DNA of 64,000 bases, taken from positions 42,344,967 to 42,408,966 of the forward strand of contig CM055909.1 in the NCBI GenBank assembly GCA_029582155.1, written 5' to 3'. This document shows, piece after piece, positions 24,360 through 64,000 of the stretch. Position 1 is the stretch's first letter; every line of letters starts with the position of its first letter. The translations under genes were made by a program, and so were the position numbers. The stretch comes from Panopea generosa. Taxonomy: Eukaryota > Mollusca > Bivalvia > Adapedonta > Hiatellidae. Below the pieces are notes generated by a model. The model had not been told where the DNA came from. It did no database searches and saw only the letters and a list, made by a program, of their open reading frames with translations.

Positions 24360-25395
24360 TACATCCAATATGGGAAAACCCAATGTGACACTCATTCTAT
24401 ATACTAGTATTGAAACCTGTACAATTTTATTTTAAAAAGATAGAAAATAATATTTTTATAAGATTCAAAACAAAACATGAACAATATCTCTGCAATTCCT
24501 CCTTGTTACATTTTCTCATCTTATTGAATACACTAACCTAGCATCCCATACATCAGTTTTGCTTTATAACAGATTAAGAATAAGAATTAAGAAATATCTA
24601 CAAAGCTTTACCAAGAGTAAACATCAGAATACAGATGCATAAACAAACAGACACTCCAATATATAAGATTTAGAAGGAATTTCTTGTAAGTTGCAATGCA
24701 AATTGGTACCATTTTGTCAGCTCCTAAACAGATTTTCAGACACTAAAAAATGCGTTCAAGAGTCAATCAAAATCAGTCGTATTCTAACCAGATTCTAACT
24801 CTAATTCTGAGCCTCTAAAAACCAGAATATTTTCTCAGTAAATCCAATAGCCAAAGAAACAGCGCAAGTAACAAGATGGAAGTCGGCCATCTTGTAACTA
24901 ATCTCCACATTACACAGTATCAACAAGAGCAATGCGAGCTGATGCAGACACTCATCTGCTTTTAATCAATCAAGGTCAAGTTCAGTGATGTAAACTTTTT
25001 TGACACCATGGTGAATAAATATGGAATCAAAACTGATAAACAAAATAAGATTAAACAAAACCAATTTTTCAAACCCGAGGCCAAAAATATCTTTACCTAA
25101 GGTTCAAGAGAGTTAACAATGTGTTTATGAAGTTTAGTCACTATAACACAGTAGTTTATTGAAAAATAGCAAAAATGTTGAGCTTAACATTACTGGCCAA
25201 TGCATGTTTTAACCAAGTCCATTAATTAGGTCAAAGTCAGTGATGTAAACTTATTTAACTTGATGGGAATAAGTTGAGAAACAGAATCAAAACTATTCAA
25301 TACAACTATCAAAACAAAAAAATTCTAATCTACTGTTTTAGAGACTCAAGTATAGAGAGATAGGTAATTGAACTATATATGTTACAGTAAGATTG
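24360..25395. other. Intergenic, nothing recognised
   Basis: AT-rich. A weak internal duplication of GTCAAGTTCAGTGATGTAAA / GTCAAAGTCAGTGATGTAAA near 24974 and 25232 hints at an old repeat. No gene. Confidence 0.35.
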
Positions 25396-25401
25396 TGAAA
25401 C

Positions 25402-25543
25402 CAGGGATTTCATGAAATCCCTGAAAATTTTAGTAATTTCGCGAAATTACTGTTTCACTCAGGGATTTCATGAAATCCCTGAAAATTCCAGTAATTTCGT
25501 GAAATCCCTGAAAAATGTAGTCAGGGATTTCATGAAATCCCTG
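25402..25543. repeat. Cluster of perfect palindromes
   Basis: Three copies (25402-25423, 25460-25481, 25522-25543) of a perfect 22-bp palindrome centred on GATTTCATGAAATC with CAGG/CCTG ends. A different perfect 20-bp palindrome, AGTAATTTCGCGAAATTACT, lies at 25432-25451. A hybrid arm (AGTAATTTCGTGAAATCCCT) lies near 25489-25508. Confidence 0.9.
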
Positions 25544-25667
25544 AAGAGGAAATAAGCAGACAATACATCTGGTGATTTTTTATTTATTGATACATTTGAA
25601 TAATCAGGTATACATTTCAGGTATAGTTTCTTGCGTAGTTCAACCAAACTGCAAACTTACAATGACA

Positions 25668-26094
25668 ATAAACCCCTTCACTGCTTACCTTAAACTATAG
25701 TGTTATATGGAAACAGATTAGATCAGGATGAGACACCGAATAACTCAGCGTCTCATCCGGATCCATGCTGTTTGACACCCGGCCAATATTTTCGCTGAAA
25801 TTACAAACTGCAAACTGTTGTGAATCAGAGAGAAAACAGTAAAACTCATCAATTTACCAGCATCTAATTTATTGACAATTAAACCCTTCACTGCTTACCT
25901 TAAACTATAGTGTTATATGGAAACAGCTTAGATCAGGACGAGACACCGAGTAACTCGGCGTCTCATCCGGATCCAAGCTGTTTGACACTCGGCCAATATT
26001 TTCGCCAAAATTAAGTTAATCTCCGAAGTTTGAAAATGCAGCAGACACAATGTTGCACATGCGCAGAATTGCTTCCGGCAGTAAAGGGTTTAAA
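25668..26094. repeat. TIR element with internal 130-bp direct repeat
   Basis: Termini are AACCCCTTCACTGCTTACC on the left and GGCAGTAAAGGGTTT on the right. A 130-bp segment (ACTATAGTGTTATATGGAAA through GTCTCATCCGGATCCA to CGGCCAATATTTTCGC) occurs twice, starting near 25672 and 25884. Probably a duplicated or nested non-autonomous DNA element. Confidence 0.7.
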
Positions 26095-26321
26095 TAAAAA
26101 ACAGAATAAAACATAGAAGAAAGGGGAAGGTATGGTAAAACACAAATAGTTTGTTACGGAACAGAGAAAAAACGCTGAACTAAATGTAAAACTTTAACTG
26201 GACGGCAACAATGCCTGGGTCAAGACAATAGTTCCTTTTTCTTTTCTTAAAAAGACGAGCTAAAAAAGCATGGAATCAAAATAATAACACTAAAACACAC
26301 AGAGCTGCTTGTAGTACAAAT

Positions 26322-26327
26322 ATTTAT
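26322..26327 (-). terminator. Candidate polyadenylation signal of SMARCD gene
   Basis: TTTATT on the + strand is AATAAA on the - strand. It lies about 2.04 kb past the SMARCD stop and at the edge of the repeat-free stretch that would form the 3' UTR. Nearer signals are not excluded. Confidence 0.35.
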
Positions 26328-27369
26328 TAACAACATTTTACAAAATTAATTTTCATGATTATGGATGACAATGAATGATGTAATGAAATAACCAGCTTAT
26401 GCCAGTTATATACATGTACATGTATATATATACACACATGTTAACAATGAAAAATTGTCCAGCAAATTTCACAGTAATTCTACCTTCATTTCATTTCAAC
26501 TGTTTTTAACCATTGACATTTCCTTTTAATACCGCGTATAACCAGCTTGCTGTTTCACCACCGTTTTCCTAAGTTAGAGTTAAATACTTTTTACTGGTTA
26601 TGTCAATATTTTTTGCTTAATAACAATGACGCCAAATGCAGTTTTTTCTAGAGCCAGTCTGAAATCAGGATTAACTAAATGCTTCTGTTTTACATTAACA
26701 CTTAACAACTTAAATCTAAGAACAGCAGCCAGCTGACCATGATTCCAGATTGGTTCCAATTAAACTGCGTATGATTTTATTAAAATTGATAATATAATAC
26801 ATGTAGATAAAATAACAGTCAAAATTTGGTTAAATTTTAAGTATTTAAGTTAAACTTAATAAAATGATTACAGGAGCTTGGAACTTATTTACATTGATCA
26901 TTTTTCCATGTTTTCCTGTACTCATGAGTACATACATGTTCTGAAGTCATTGTGATTATTTAATGTGTAAAGAGATACAAGAGATTTTACAGTTGAGAAA
27001 AATCTCATATGTTTAGTAAATTACTAAATTGCCTATGTTTATACAATTCCTCAAGTTCAAGAAACCATGTGCCTCGCATTGCATACAGACCAAGCGTATC
27101 TAAGAAAAAGATTCATTCACACTTGACAGAAAGGCAATAAGCAAATCACTCTAGATGTTTCAGGCAATACAGACCTAAAGCCTGGTACACAACAGATACT
27201 TGTCATGTCAAATCTGTATACAATACTGATACAGATTTAAAACACAAGCTCAGCATTTACACACATCTAAAATTACATCACTTGTTTGCTGTTACAGTAT
27301 TCTTTGTGCTTGTTTCAATATAAAATGGCTTTTAACAGAAGTATTGTAAATTATACATGTATGTATCAT

Positions 27370-27690
27370 TGTAATGAATATTCAACATTTACCAGTAATA
27401 AAAATTTTAGTCATAATAATTGCAGCGCCTGTATAAGTAATGAATATTCAACATGTCATAAACATGATGATAGTGATAACATTATTTTTGTAAGTAATGA
27501 ATATTCAACATGTCATAAATATGATGTTAGCAATTAAATAATCCTCATTAAATAATGAATATTCAGTGTGTCAAAGATATAATAATAGTAATTACATTAT
27601 TCTTTTAAGTAATGAATATAGTGTCATAAACGTGTGACATTAGCAATTACATTATTGCTTTAATTCATGAATATTCAACATGTCATGCAT
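27370..27690. repeat. Minisatellite, about 57-bp unit
   Basis: About six imperfect copies starting AGTAATGAATATTCAACATG then TCATAAACATGATG and TAACATTATTTTTG. The + strand frame through 27537 is a by-product of the repeat. Confidence 0.8.
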
Positions 27691-28321
27691 TAATTGGACG
27701 ATAGCAACCTGTATTAACATTATTATGAATAATAAATAAGTATTAAATTTTGAACATGCTAAAATGAATACATTACAATTGTACTTAATGTCCTCAATGC
27801 AATCTTCGAAATTCTGATGAGAATATATATACTATGACAAACTGATCGTTAGAAACTCCTTTCACTGCCAGGTAGACAAAAAAATACAGATGAGGCAGTT
27901 TCAATACAAAACCTTAAGTTAATGTCAAAGAAAATATAAACACATATAGAACATCTGTTTCTCTAAACGGTGTGCTCTTCTAGTCTCAAGTGGTGTAATA
28001 CATAAATGTAACATCAACATTTACCAAAGTTATAATTTCTTATAACTTATAAAGTCACTTAACACAAGCATCATGACCTAAGTTACAAAGAATCTTGAAA
28101 AATCAACAAAAATCCTCTATCTGATTGCTATTTCATTTACTGTCCAGTTTCATAAAATTCAAAGTTTAGAACAAGTGTTTTTGATACTAGATTATATTTC
28201 CGATATCTGGACAGAGGTGAAAATAACTCAAGATGAATTTCTGGCAGAGACCATCGGACCAGAAAGTAAATCCTTGATTTCTGACCTCCGGTAGAATAAT
28301 GAACACAAGGGGATCATGTAC

Positions 28322-28356
28322 ATGAACTATGTATTGTGTATACCCAAGCCTTGCTC
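28322..28356 (-). repeat. Tandem duplicate of SMARCD stop-codon region
   Basis: 35 bp matching 28363-28397 at 31 of 35 positions, offset by 41 bp. It copies the codons for QALGIRNT, the stop and the next few bases into the 3' UTR. The offset is not a multiple of three. Confidence 0.85.
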
Positions 28357-28367
28357 ATGCAAATGAA

Positions 28368-58301
<29,934 letters not shown>

Positions 58302-58379
58302 CTGCAATTAAAAGAAAATCATCGTTAGAAATCTGAAGATAAAATATTTGTGCCATGTGGACTGTCACCAAGTGTTGTT

Positions 58380-58629
58380 AATTGAAACTGCTTGCTCTCA
58401 GGGAAACGAAAATTGAAACTACTTGTTCTCAGAGAAGCGACAATTGAAATTGCTTGTTCTCAGGGAAGCGACAATTGAAACCGCTTGTTCTCAGGGAAGC
58501 GACAATTGAAATTGCTTGTTCTCAGGGAAGCGACAATTGAAACTGCTTGTTCTCAGGGAAGCGACAATTGAAATTGCTTGTTCTCAGGGAAGCGACAATT
58601 GAAATTGCTTGTTCTCAGGGAAGCGACAA
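58380..58629. repeat. Minisatellite, 31-bp unit, about eight copies
   Basis: Unit TTGAAATTGCTTGTTCTCAG plus GGAAGCGACAA, very homogeneous toward the right. Lies 80 bp upstream of the exon at 58163-58301, inside the presumed first intron. Confidence 0.9.
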
Positions 58630-58885
58630 TAAAGATGAAATGGGGCAGAGTTATTCATTTAATACTAAACAGCCGAGTGGTGCTGATGCTCGAACAGGTG
58701 TTCAAGTAATTAAGTATGGAACAATGGGGTCAGGAATGTTCAAACAACAAAGTAAGGTATTTTCCATGAACAAATGACTATTTTACTGTGTTTTATGCAA
58801 AAATATACTAATCTGGCAACATTTTACAACAGTTCATTCAATTATATTTAACCTAATAAAAGACTTCAAAAATGGTACTGAAGCT

Positions 58886-59040
58886 TACTCCCTTGGCGCT
58901 TGGCATTTAGAGGATTGTTCTTCGTCTGGTCAGCCCAGTGTCAGTATAATGTGACTGGGTGGGGTATCATACTACGTGTCCGTGACACTAAAATCCAGTG
59001 TGGCAGTACTTAGAATACTGTCTCACCATCACAATATACA
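58886..59040 (+). repeat. SINE S1 fragment, opposite orientation
   Basis: GCGCTTGGCATTTAGAGGAT, CAGCCCAGTGTCAGTATAAT and GTGTGGCAGTACTTAGAATA are reverse complements of the S1 body. Head missing. Confidence 0.7.
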
Positions 59041-59049
59041 AGTAGTTTG

Positions 59050-59930
59050 ATCATCCTCTCATTATGGTCAACATTTTGTGACAAGTTGTTTACAAGATGG
59101 AACAGACACGGAATTTTTGCCTATTACTGCCTTTTAAGTGTGACCTTGGCCTTAGAGCTACAGAACTGGGTTTTGCATGCAGCGCTTTGACTATTTTTGG
59201 TGAAAGTGTGTACTGTTTTATTTCAAAATCTGTCCTGTGGTACACAAGATAAGGAACAGAAACAATTTTTTTACATATTTTTGACCTTCGATCTCGTAGT
59301 TTGACCGTTATCTTTGAGCTACAGACTCGGGTCTTGTGCCAACACATCGTCTGACTATGGTGAATATTTGTGCTATGTTTTTCAAATCTGTCCGATTGTT
59401 TACATAATATGAAACTGATACAAAAAGTTTTTTCTGACCGTTAACCTCCAAGTCAGTGACCCTGACTTTTGAGCCATGGAGCAGGGTCTTGTGCCATATT
59501 ATTTCAAATCTTTCTGATATTAAACTGACACAAAATGTTGTTCTGACCTTTAACCTCTAAGTGTGACCTTGCCCTTTTAAGCCATGGAGGAGGATCTTGC
59601 ATGCATCTGTCATCATCTGATTATGGTGAACATTTGTGTCATGTTATTACAAAATCTTGACAAGTGGTTTACAGATATGGAGCAGATTTGAAATTTTGTA
59701 CCTTATTCTGAATGTGAACCTATAAGTGTGACCTTGACTTTTGAGCTATTGCCCTGAGTTTGGCGCAACACTTCTGTCTCATTATGGTGAACATTTGTAT
59801 CAAGTTACCCCAGAATCCCCAAATGCATGAATAAGATCTACCGCAGGGACTCACACATGTACACCTTACCACCAATGTGACAACTTTGCCAGTCTCACTG
59901 CTAGCACTTAGCAGGTTCGACAAAAAAAAT
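59050..59930. repeat. Degenerate tandem repeat, about 160-bp spacing
   Basis: TTATGGTGAACATTTGTGTC-type motifs recur (59063, 59188, 59353, 59618, 59779), alternating with AAGTGTGACCTTGACTTTTG and GAGCCATGGAGCAGGGTC. No coding frame. Confidence 0.6.
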
Positions 59931-60539
59931 TATCTCCTTTTGGGATCCCACTTGGTTCCTTATCGAAATTTACTCTTCCTTATTGAACCAAATATTTGTA
60001 ACTATGAAAGGATGATGTTTTTGATTATCATTATTTCCCCAACAAATTGATGATAAATTGAGAATTTTTCCATTGTATCCCTATGTAAAACCCTTGCTGG
60101 GCTACTATAATAACAAGCCCCTTGATTCATATACACTTCAGTCGCATATAAATATTGATAAATTACGCCAAATTATAACAAATCTAACTACGTGGTTCTT
60201 TAGGAAGAAGATTTTTAAACATTTCCAATTTTTACCTTTTTTTGGGACCCCTCCTGGCCTCTTATAAATGAAAATGGAACCACTTGTTCTCCTTGATGAA
60301 ACAATGCTTCTATGAAAATTTAGGTAAAACCTGGTTTTATTTTAAAAAAGAAAATATTATTCTCAGTTATAATCACTATACTCACATTGTGCTCTACTGA
60401 AGCCCCAATGACGGGTCACTTTTAACCATTTTTTCAGTGTTAAAACTAAATATTTTCAAAATCTGATGGACAGTTTATTAATGGAGAATTTTTTTTATTA
60501 TTTTTGTAACAACTGCCATTTTAGATCGAAACAAGAAAT

Positions 60540-60925
60540 GTCACTGTTAAGTGTCACATGCCCCCCAACATGTCACGATGTTATGTTGATCATTTGTAGC
60601 AAGTATCATTAAAATTCATCTATGCATGACAAAGTTACAGGCCAGAAACGAAATCTCACATGAACTCAAAGTGTTGTCAAACAAACTCAAATTATGACCT
60701 TTGACCTTGAGGTACGGGTGTGGGTGTTACTTGCGCCACGTCATCATGTTCTGTTGATCATTTGTTGCAAGTATCAACAAAATCCATGTATGCATGACAA
60801 AGTTACAGACCGGAAACGAAATACCGGATAGAAGGATGGACGGACAGATGGACGGACACTGCGATTACTATATGCCACCCAAAAAATTTTTGGGGGGCAT
60901 AAAAAATTTTTTGGGGGGACATAAA
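60540..60925. repeat. Tandem-unit element with GGACGGAC tract and hairpin end
   Basis: Two units of CATGTTCTGTTGATCATTTG, AGCAAGTATC and TGCATGACAAAGTTACAG, then GGATGGACGGACAGATGGAC. It ends in CCACCCAAAAAATTTTTGGG, which is self-complementary and partly duplicated to 60925. An inverted relative lies at 61870-62280. Confidence 0.7.
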
Positions 60926-61349
60926 AAATAACAAACAAGTCAGCATGCGTATAGTCACATGCATGGCATTGTGAGCGAGAAACAACCATGTTAGGTTTGG
61001 GAATAACTGGCCCAGTGGATTCAGAGAAAGTACTGCTTTATTTAAACAGACAACAGCCAATCACATTTATATGTAACTTCTGGCTTTTGGCTTATAGAGC
61101 TAAAATTTATCAAGCATAAATGCCGAACCCTGATCCATATCATCTCATTATTAATAAAAAGCTAATTAATGTCCTTGAGAGTTCACACATGGAATGTTAA
61201 TGTATTTTCCAGCAACTACTGTCTCCTCCAACTACTTGGGCAGCACTGCACACTCCTTTGGCACCTGCAGATAGATGAAGGTACCCAGAATCTACTGAGG
61301 CCAACTTTTTCAATTACATGTAGTATTATTCAAATTTGTTTTTGCTGAA

Positions 61350-61520
61350 TTGCGAAGAAAGCTAACAGCTTAAATCATGATCTGCTCTCAAGTCCGCTTC
61401 CTAAGGGTACGTTACCAGTACTGAGCGATGCTTTTTGAGAGGGATCAAGCTGGGGATTGAGTCCGCAACCTCTGGCATAAACAGCCAATACTCTTTCCAC
61501 TGCACTATCACCTCGCTTTT
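61350..61520 (-). repeat. SINE S5 copy
   Basis: GCTCTCAAGTCCGCTTCCTA, GTTACCAGTACTGAGCGATG, GGGGATTGAGTCCGCAACCT (box B complement) and CTCTTTCCACTGCACTATCA (box A complement). Confidence 0.75.
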
Positions 61521-61840
61521 AAAACTTTTTCAATTAAACCTTCTACTCTGAAATTAACTGCAAACACTGTATTTCTATGGTGGATTATTTATGAGTGTTA
61601 TTTTCCTTCTTTTTTTTTTTCAAATTCGCCATTAAAAACCTATTATTTATTTTCAACAAATAAGTTAATACAAAAAAAATATAAACATATATTCATATAT
61701 ATATATAATATATCGCTTTAACACAATGCTTACGCCTACATAACATGAAGTCTTAAATATGGACCAATGACAATTCAAATGTACTCAGTTTATTGCGGGA
61801 ATTGTGTCCTCTTTATCCTGTTTTCGTTATATGAACTATT

Positions 61841-62280
61841 TAAAGAGAGTGTATCAGGATTTTTCCAAATTGGGGTGGCATATAGTAATCGCAGCGTCCA
61901 TCCATCCGTCCTTCCGTCCAGTATTTCGGATCCGGCCATGTAACTTTGTCATGCATAGATAGATTTTATAAATACTTGCTACAAATGACCATCATAACAT
62001 GATGACAAGTCACAAGTAAGACCCACACCCGTACCTAAAAGGTCAAGGTCACACTCTGAGTTTGACAACACTTTGAGTCTGTGTGAGATTTCGTGTCCAG
62101 CCTGAAACTTTGTCATGCATAGATGGATTTTGTTAATACTTGCTACAAATAATCAACATGACAATGTTTGGCGCATTACACCCAGACTCCCACTTCAAAG
62201 GTCAAGGTCACAATTTAACTTTGTTTGATGACACTTTCAGTCTAATTGAGATTTTGTGTCCAGTCTGTAACTTTGTCACC
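61841..62280. repeat. T2 left end next to inverted GGACGGAC-type element
   Basis: TAAAGAGAGTGTATCAGGAT (T2 left terminus) is followed by GGGTGGCATATAGTAATCGC, a TCCATCCATCCGTCC tract and two units of CTTTGTCATGCATAGAT. This is the reverse complement of the 60540-60925 element. Confidence 0.65.
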
Positions 62281-62576
62281 TATGGATTAATGTTAGTTGA
62301 TCAGTTTACAGAATCAAAATCGAGTACTGAAAAACAAAATAGATTTAAAAAAAAAAAAATTCAAACCCAAGCTAAACAAAAAACATTAACCTTAGGTTTT
62401 AGAGCCTTAAGTATATATAAACTGACTTAAAAAAAAATCATACTTGAGATAAACAAAAGAATTTAACCTTTATATTTATTTCAAAGTATGGAAATTATGG
62501 TAAGAATCATGACAACAGCTCTTCGTTTTTTTCCAAAAAAAGACGAGCTAAAAATATTGGATTTCAGGTTATGCCT

Positions 62577-63126
62577 CTTTAAAGGGATTATATCAAGGAA
62601 AAAGCTATAAATGTCTCAGAAAAATTAAATTATTTTAAAAATAGATAAGAGCATCTCATTATCATTAATAAATAAAATCCAAATTGTTTCGTATGTCAAA
62701 TGCACCAAAATGTGACATAATCGATATTTAATTTGGAGTGCAAAACTTGAAACGAAATCCCCATTCTAAAAATAGACAGCACTTAATTACCTTTATATCG
62801 TTATTCGGACACTTTCTAAGATGAAATAATTTGTATTACATGAAAACATGTAAAACGGATCATATTGAAATCAAAGTGTAATCGCGTGACTCATTGAATA
62901 CGTCACAAAATATATTGCAATTTTAAGGGGGAAATCTATATTAGTCTAACATAGGCGCATAGCCCAAGTTAGGAAAACCCTTTTCAATATAATATTTTGG
63001 CATGTTTAAAAAGATATCCTTTTGCCAATGCAGAATCAGTGAGTATATATAGGGATGCTATATTGGAAATATGTGTTTATAGCCAATTTAAATTTTTTTG
63101 AAAAATCCAGATATATTCCCTTTAAA
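62577..63126. repeat. TIR element T2, third copy
   Basis: Left TAAAGGGATTATATCAAGGA; right AAATCCAGATATATTCCCTT. Interior CGAAATCCCCATTCTAAAAA and TAGACAGCACTTAATTACC match the other T2 copies. Confidence 0.8.
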
Positions 63127-63372
63127 CCAGTTTGATATGCAATTTCCCTGGTTTATGGACATCAATCTAAATGTACTACTAACCTTATCTGCTACTTCTG
63201 CCACAGATATTGACCGTATAGTATTGTAATGTTAACAATGATAAAGCAATTAAATGTTTTAAGAATTTATACTCTAATCTTTTTCATTAAGAATTTATTA
63301 TTGATATTTAAACTGTTTGAAGGAATTGTGTTATCAATATTTTAAAACTGAAAAAAAACATTTTGTTATAAT

Positions 63373-63693
63373 GTTGTTGTTGTTGTGTGGTGTTTAGCGT
63401 CGCTTTCAACAATTTTTCAGCCATATGGCGATAATGTCTTCTTGAGACAGTATTCTGAGCCCTGTCACACTGGAGTATCATGCCGCAGACACATGGTATG
63501 ATACCCCACCAAGTCACATTATACTGACACCGGGCCGACCAGACCTAGAACTCTCCTCTAAATGCTGAACGTCAAGCATGGAAGCTTCTAGTACCATTCT
63601 AACAGTCTTTGGTATGACCCGATTCGGGACCGAACCCGCGACCTTCCGCATTCGAGATGGACATTCTACCACTAGACCATGCCGCGGTCTTGT
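63373..63693 (-). repeat. SINE S1, full-length with (CAA)n tail
   Basis: GTTGTTGTTGTTGTG tail side, TGGTGTTTAGCGTCGCTTTC, ACACCGGGCCGACCAGACCT, then the head complement GGGACCGAACCCGCGACCTT and CATTCTACCACTAGACCATG. Boxes A and B preserved. Short frames on the - strand are by-products. Confidence 0.9.
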
Positions 63694-63851
63694 TATAAAT
63701 AATGCATCATGCCTATGATACACTCACTGTCCCTTATATTGCCATCAAGCTATCCACTTAAACATGCAAAAGTAATATACTGAAAAGATGTTAACTGTGT
63801 ATATTGGGATGTTTTTTACGAGTGTTGCTGTTTTTTTTAATTACTTTTCAG

Positions 63852-63946
63852 TAAGGCCATTTCAAATTAATTGCTAGATTATAATCATCTAAATTTTCCT
63901 TAAAAATGGGGAAGGTGGGAGGATCTTATTTTTTATTTTTATTTTT
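63852..63946. repeat. TIR element T5, partial copy
   Basis: TAAGGCCATTTCAAATTAAT then TGCTAGATTATAATCATC and a GGGAAGGTGGGAGGATC centre. The matching right terminus is not in the window. Confidence 0.6.
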
Positions 63947-64000
63947 TTTTTTTTAAATAATTTTCTTTATGCAAATAAAAAAGGGTCTGGGCTGCATGAA

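Larger units (their letters stand above)
26330..28367 (-). other. Probable SMARCD 3' UTR and flank
   Basis: About 2 kb with almost no mobile elements, in contrast to the rest of the window. The exception is a 57-bp minisatellite at 27370-27690. Position directly after the stop codon and low repeat load suggest transcribed 3' UTR; this is inference. Confidence 0.45.

Noticed and set aside
58305..58307. TTG as start codon of the SMARCD exon
   Set aside because: It lies in the intron, inside the TTGCAG acceptor.
58380..58629. CRISPR-like array of regular repeats
   Set aside because: Units are directly adjacent without unique spacers; a eukaryotic minisatellite.
61213..61290. Possible exon between CCAG and GTACCC on the + strand
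   Set aside because: All three frames give no recognisable family and the one tested stops early; no partner exon seen.

Overview
The window looks like nuclear DNA from an invertebrate animal, most likely a mollusc and probably a bivalve. It is AT-rich, has spliced genes with long introns, and carries many tRNA-derived SINEs and short inverted-repeat elements. It also holds an intron-poor B-box/coiled-coil/NHL-propeller gene of a type expanded in bivalves. The species call is inference; no organelle, bacterial or viral replicon features were seen.

Two protein genes can be supported. (1) A TRIM-like gene on the + strand (coding exon 15753-17684, 643 aa) has two B-boxes, a coiled coil, a linker with four TQT motifs spaced exactly 11 residues apart, and an NHL-like propeller. 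It lacks a RING. (2) A SMARCD/BAF60 gene (SWI/SNF chromatin-remodelling subunit with a SWIB domain) on the - strand spans at least 28368-58301. Thirteen coding exons were placed with canonical splice sites and continuous phase, giving 480 residues up to the stop codon. The 5' coding exon with the start codon was not found and probably lies beyond base 64000.

Layout: 1-15.4 kb is intergenic, with SINEs, a SINE-body satellite, minisatellites and a mariner-type transposase remnant. 15.4-18 kb holds the TRIM-like gene. 18-26 kb is intergenic, with two tandem-unit repeat elements, SINEs, a palindrome cluster and a terminal-inverted-repeat (TIR) element. 26.3-28.4 kb is the probable SMARCD 3' UTR. 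28.4-58.3 kb holds the SMARCD exons in repeat-rich introns. 58.3-64 kb is most likely the first intron of SMARCD, packed with repeats.

The repeats fall into families that recur across the window: at least five tRNA-derived SINE groups (called S1-S5 here), several non-autonomous TIR families (called T1-T5), and an element that starts near AACAAGAGTTGTC and ends near GCGAGCTAAAAA (called R). Several insertions end 10-20 bp from SMARCD splice sites. I see no functional link between the two genes. No CRISPR, operon or complete autonomous transposon is present.
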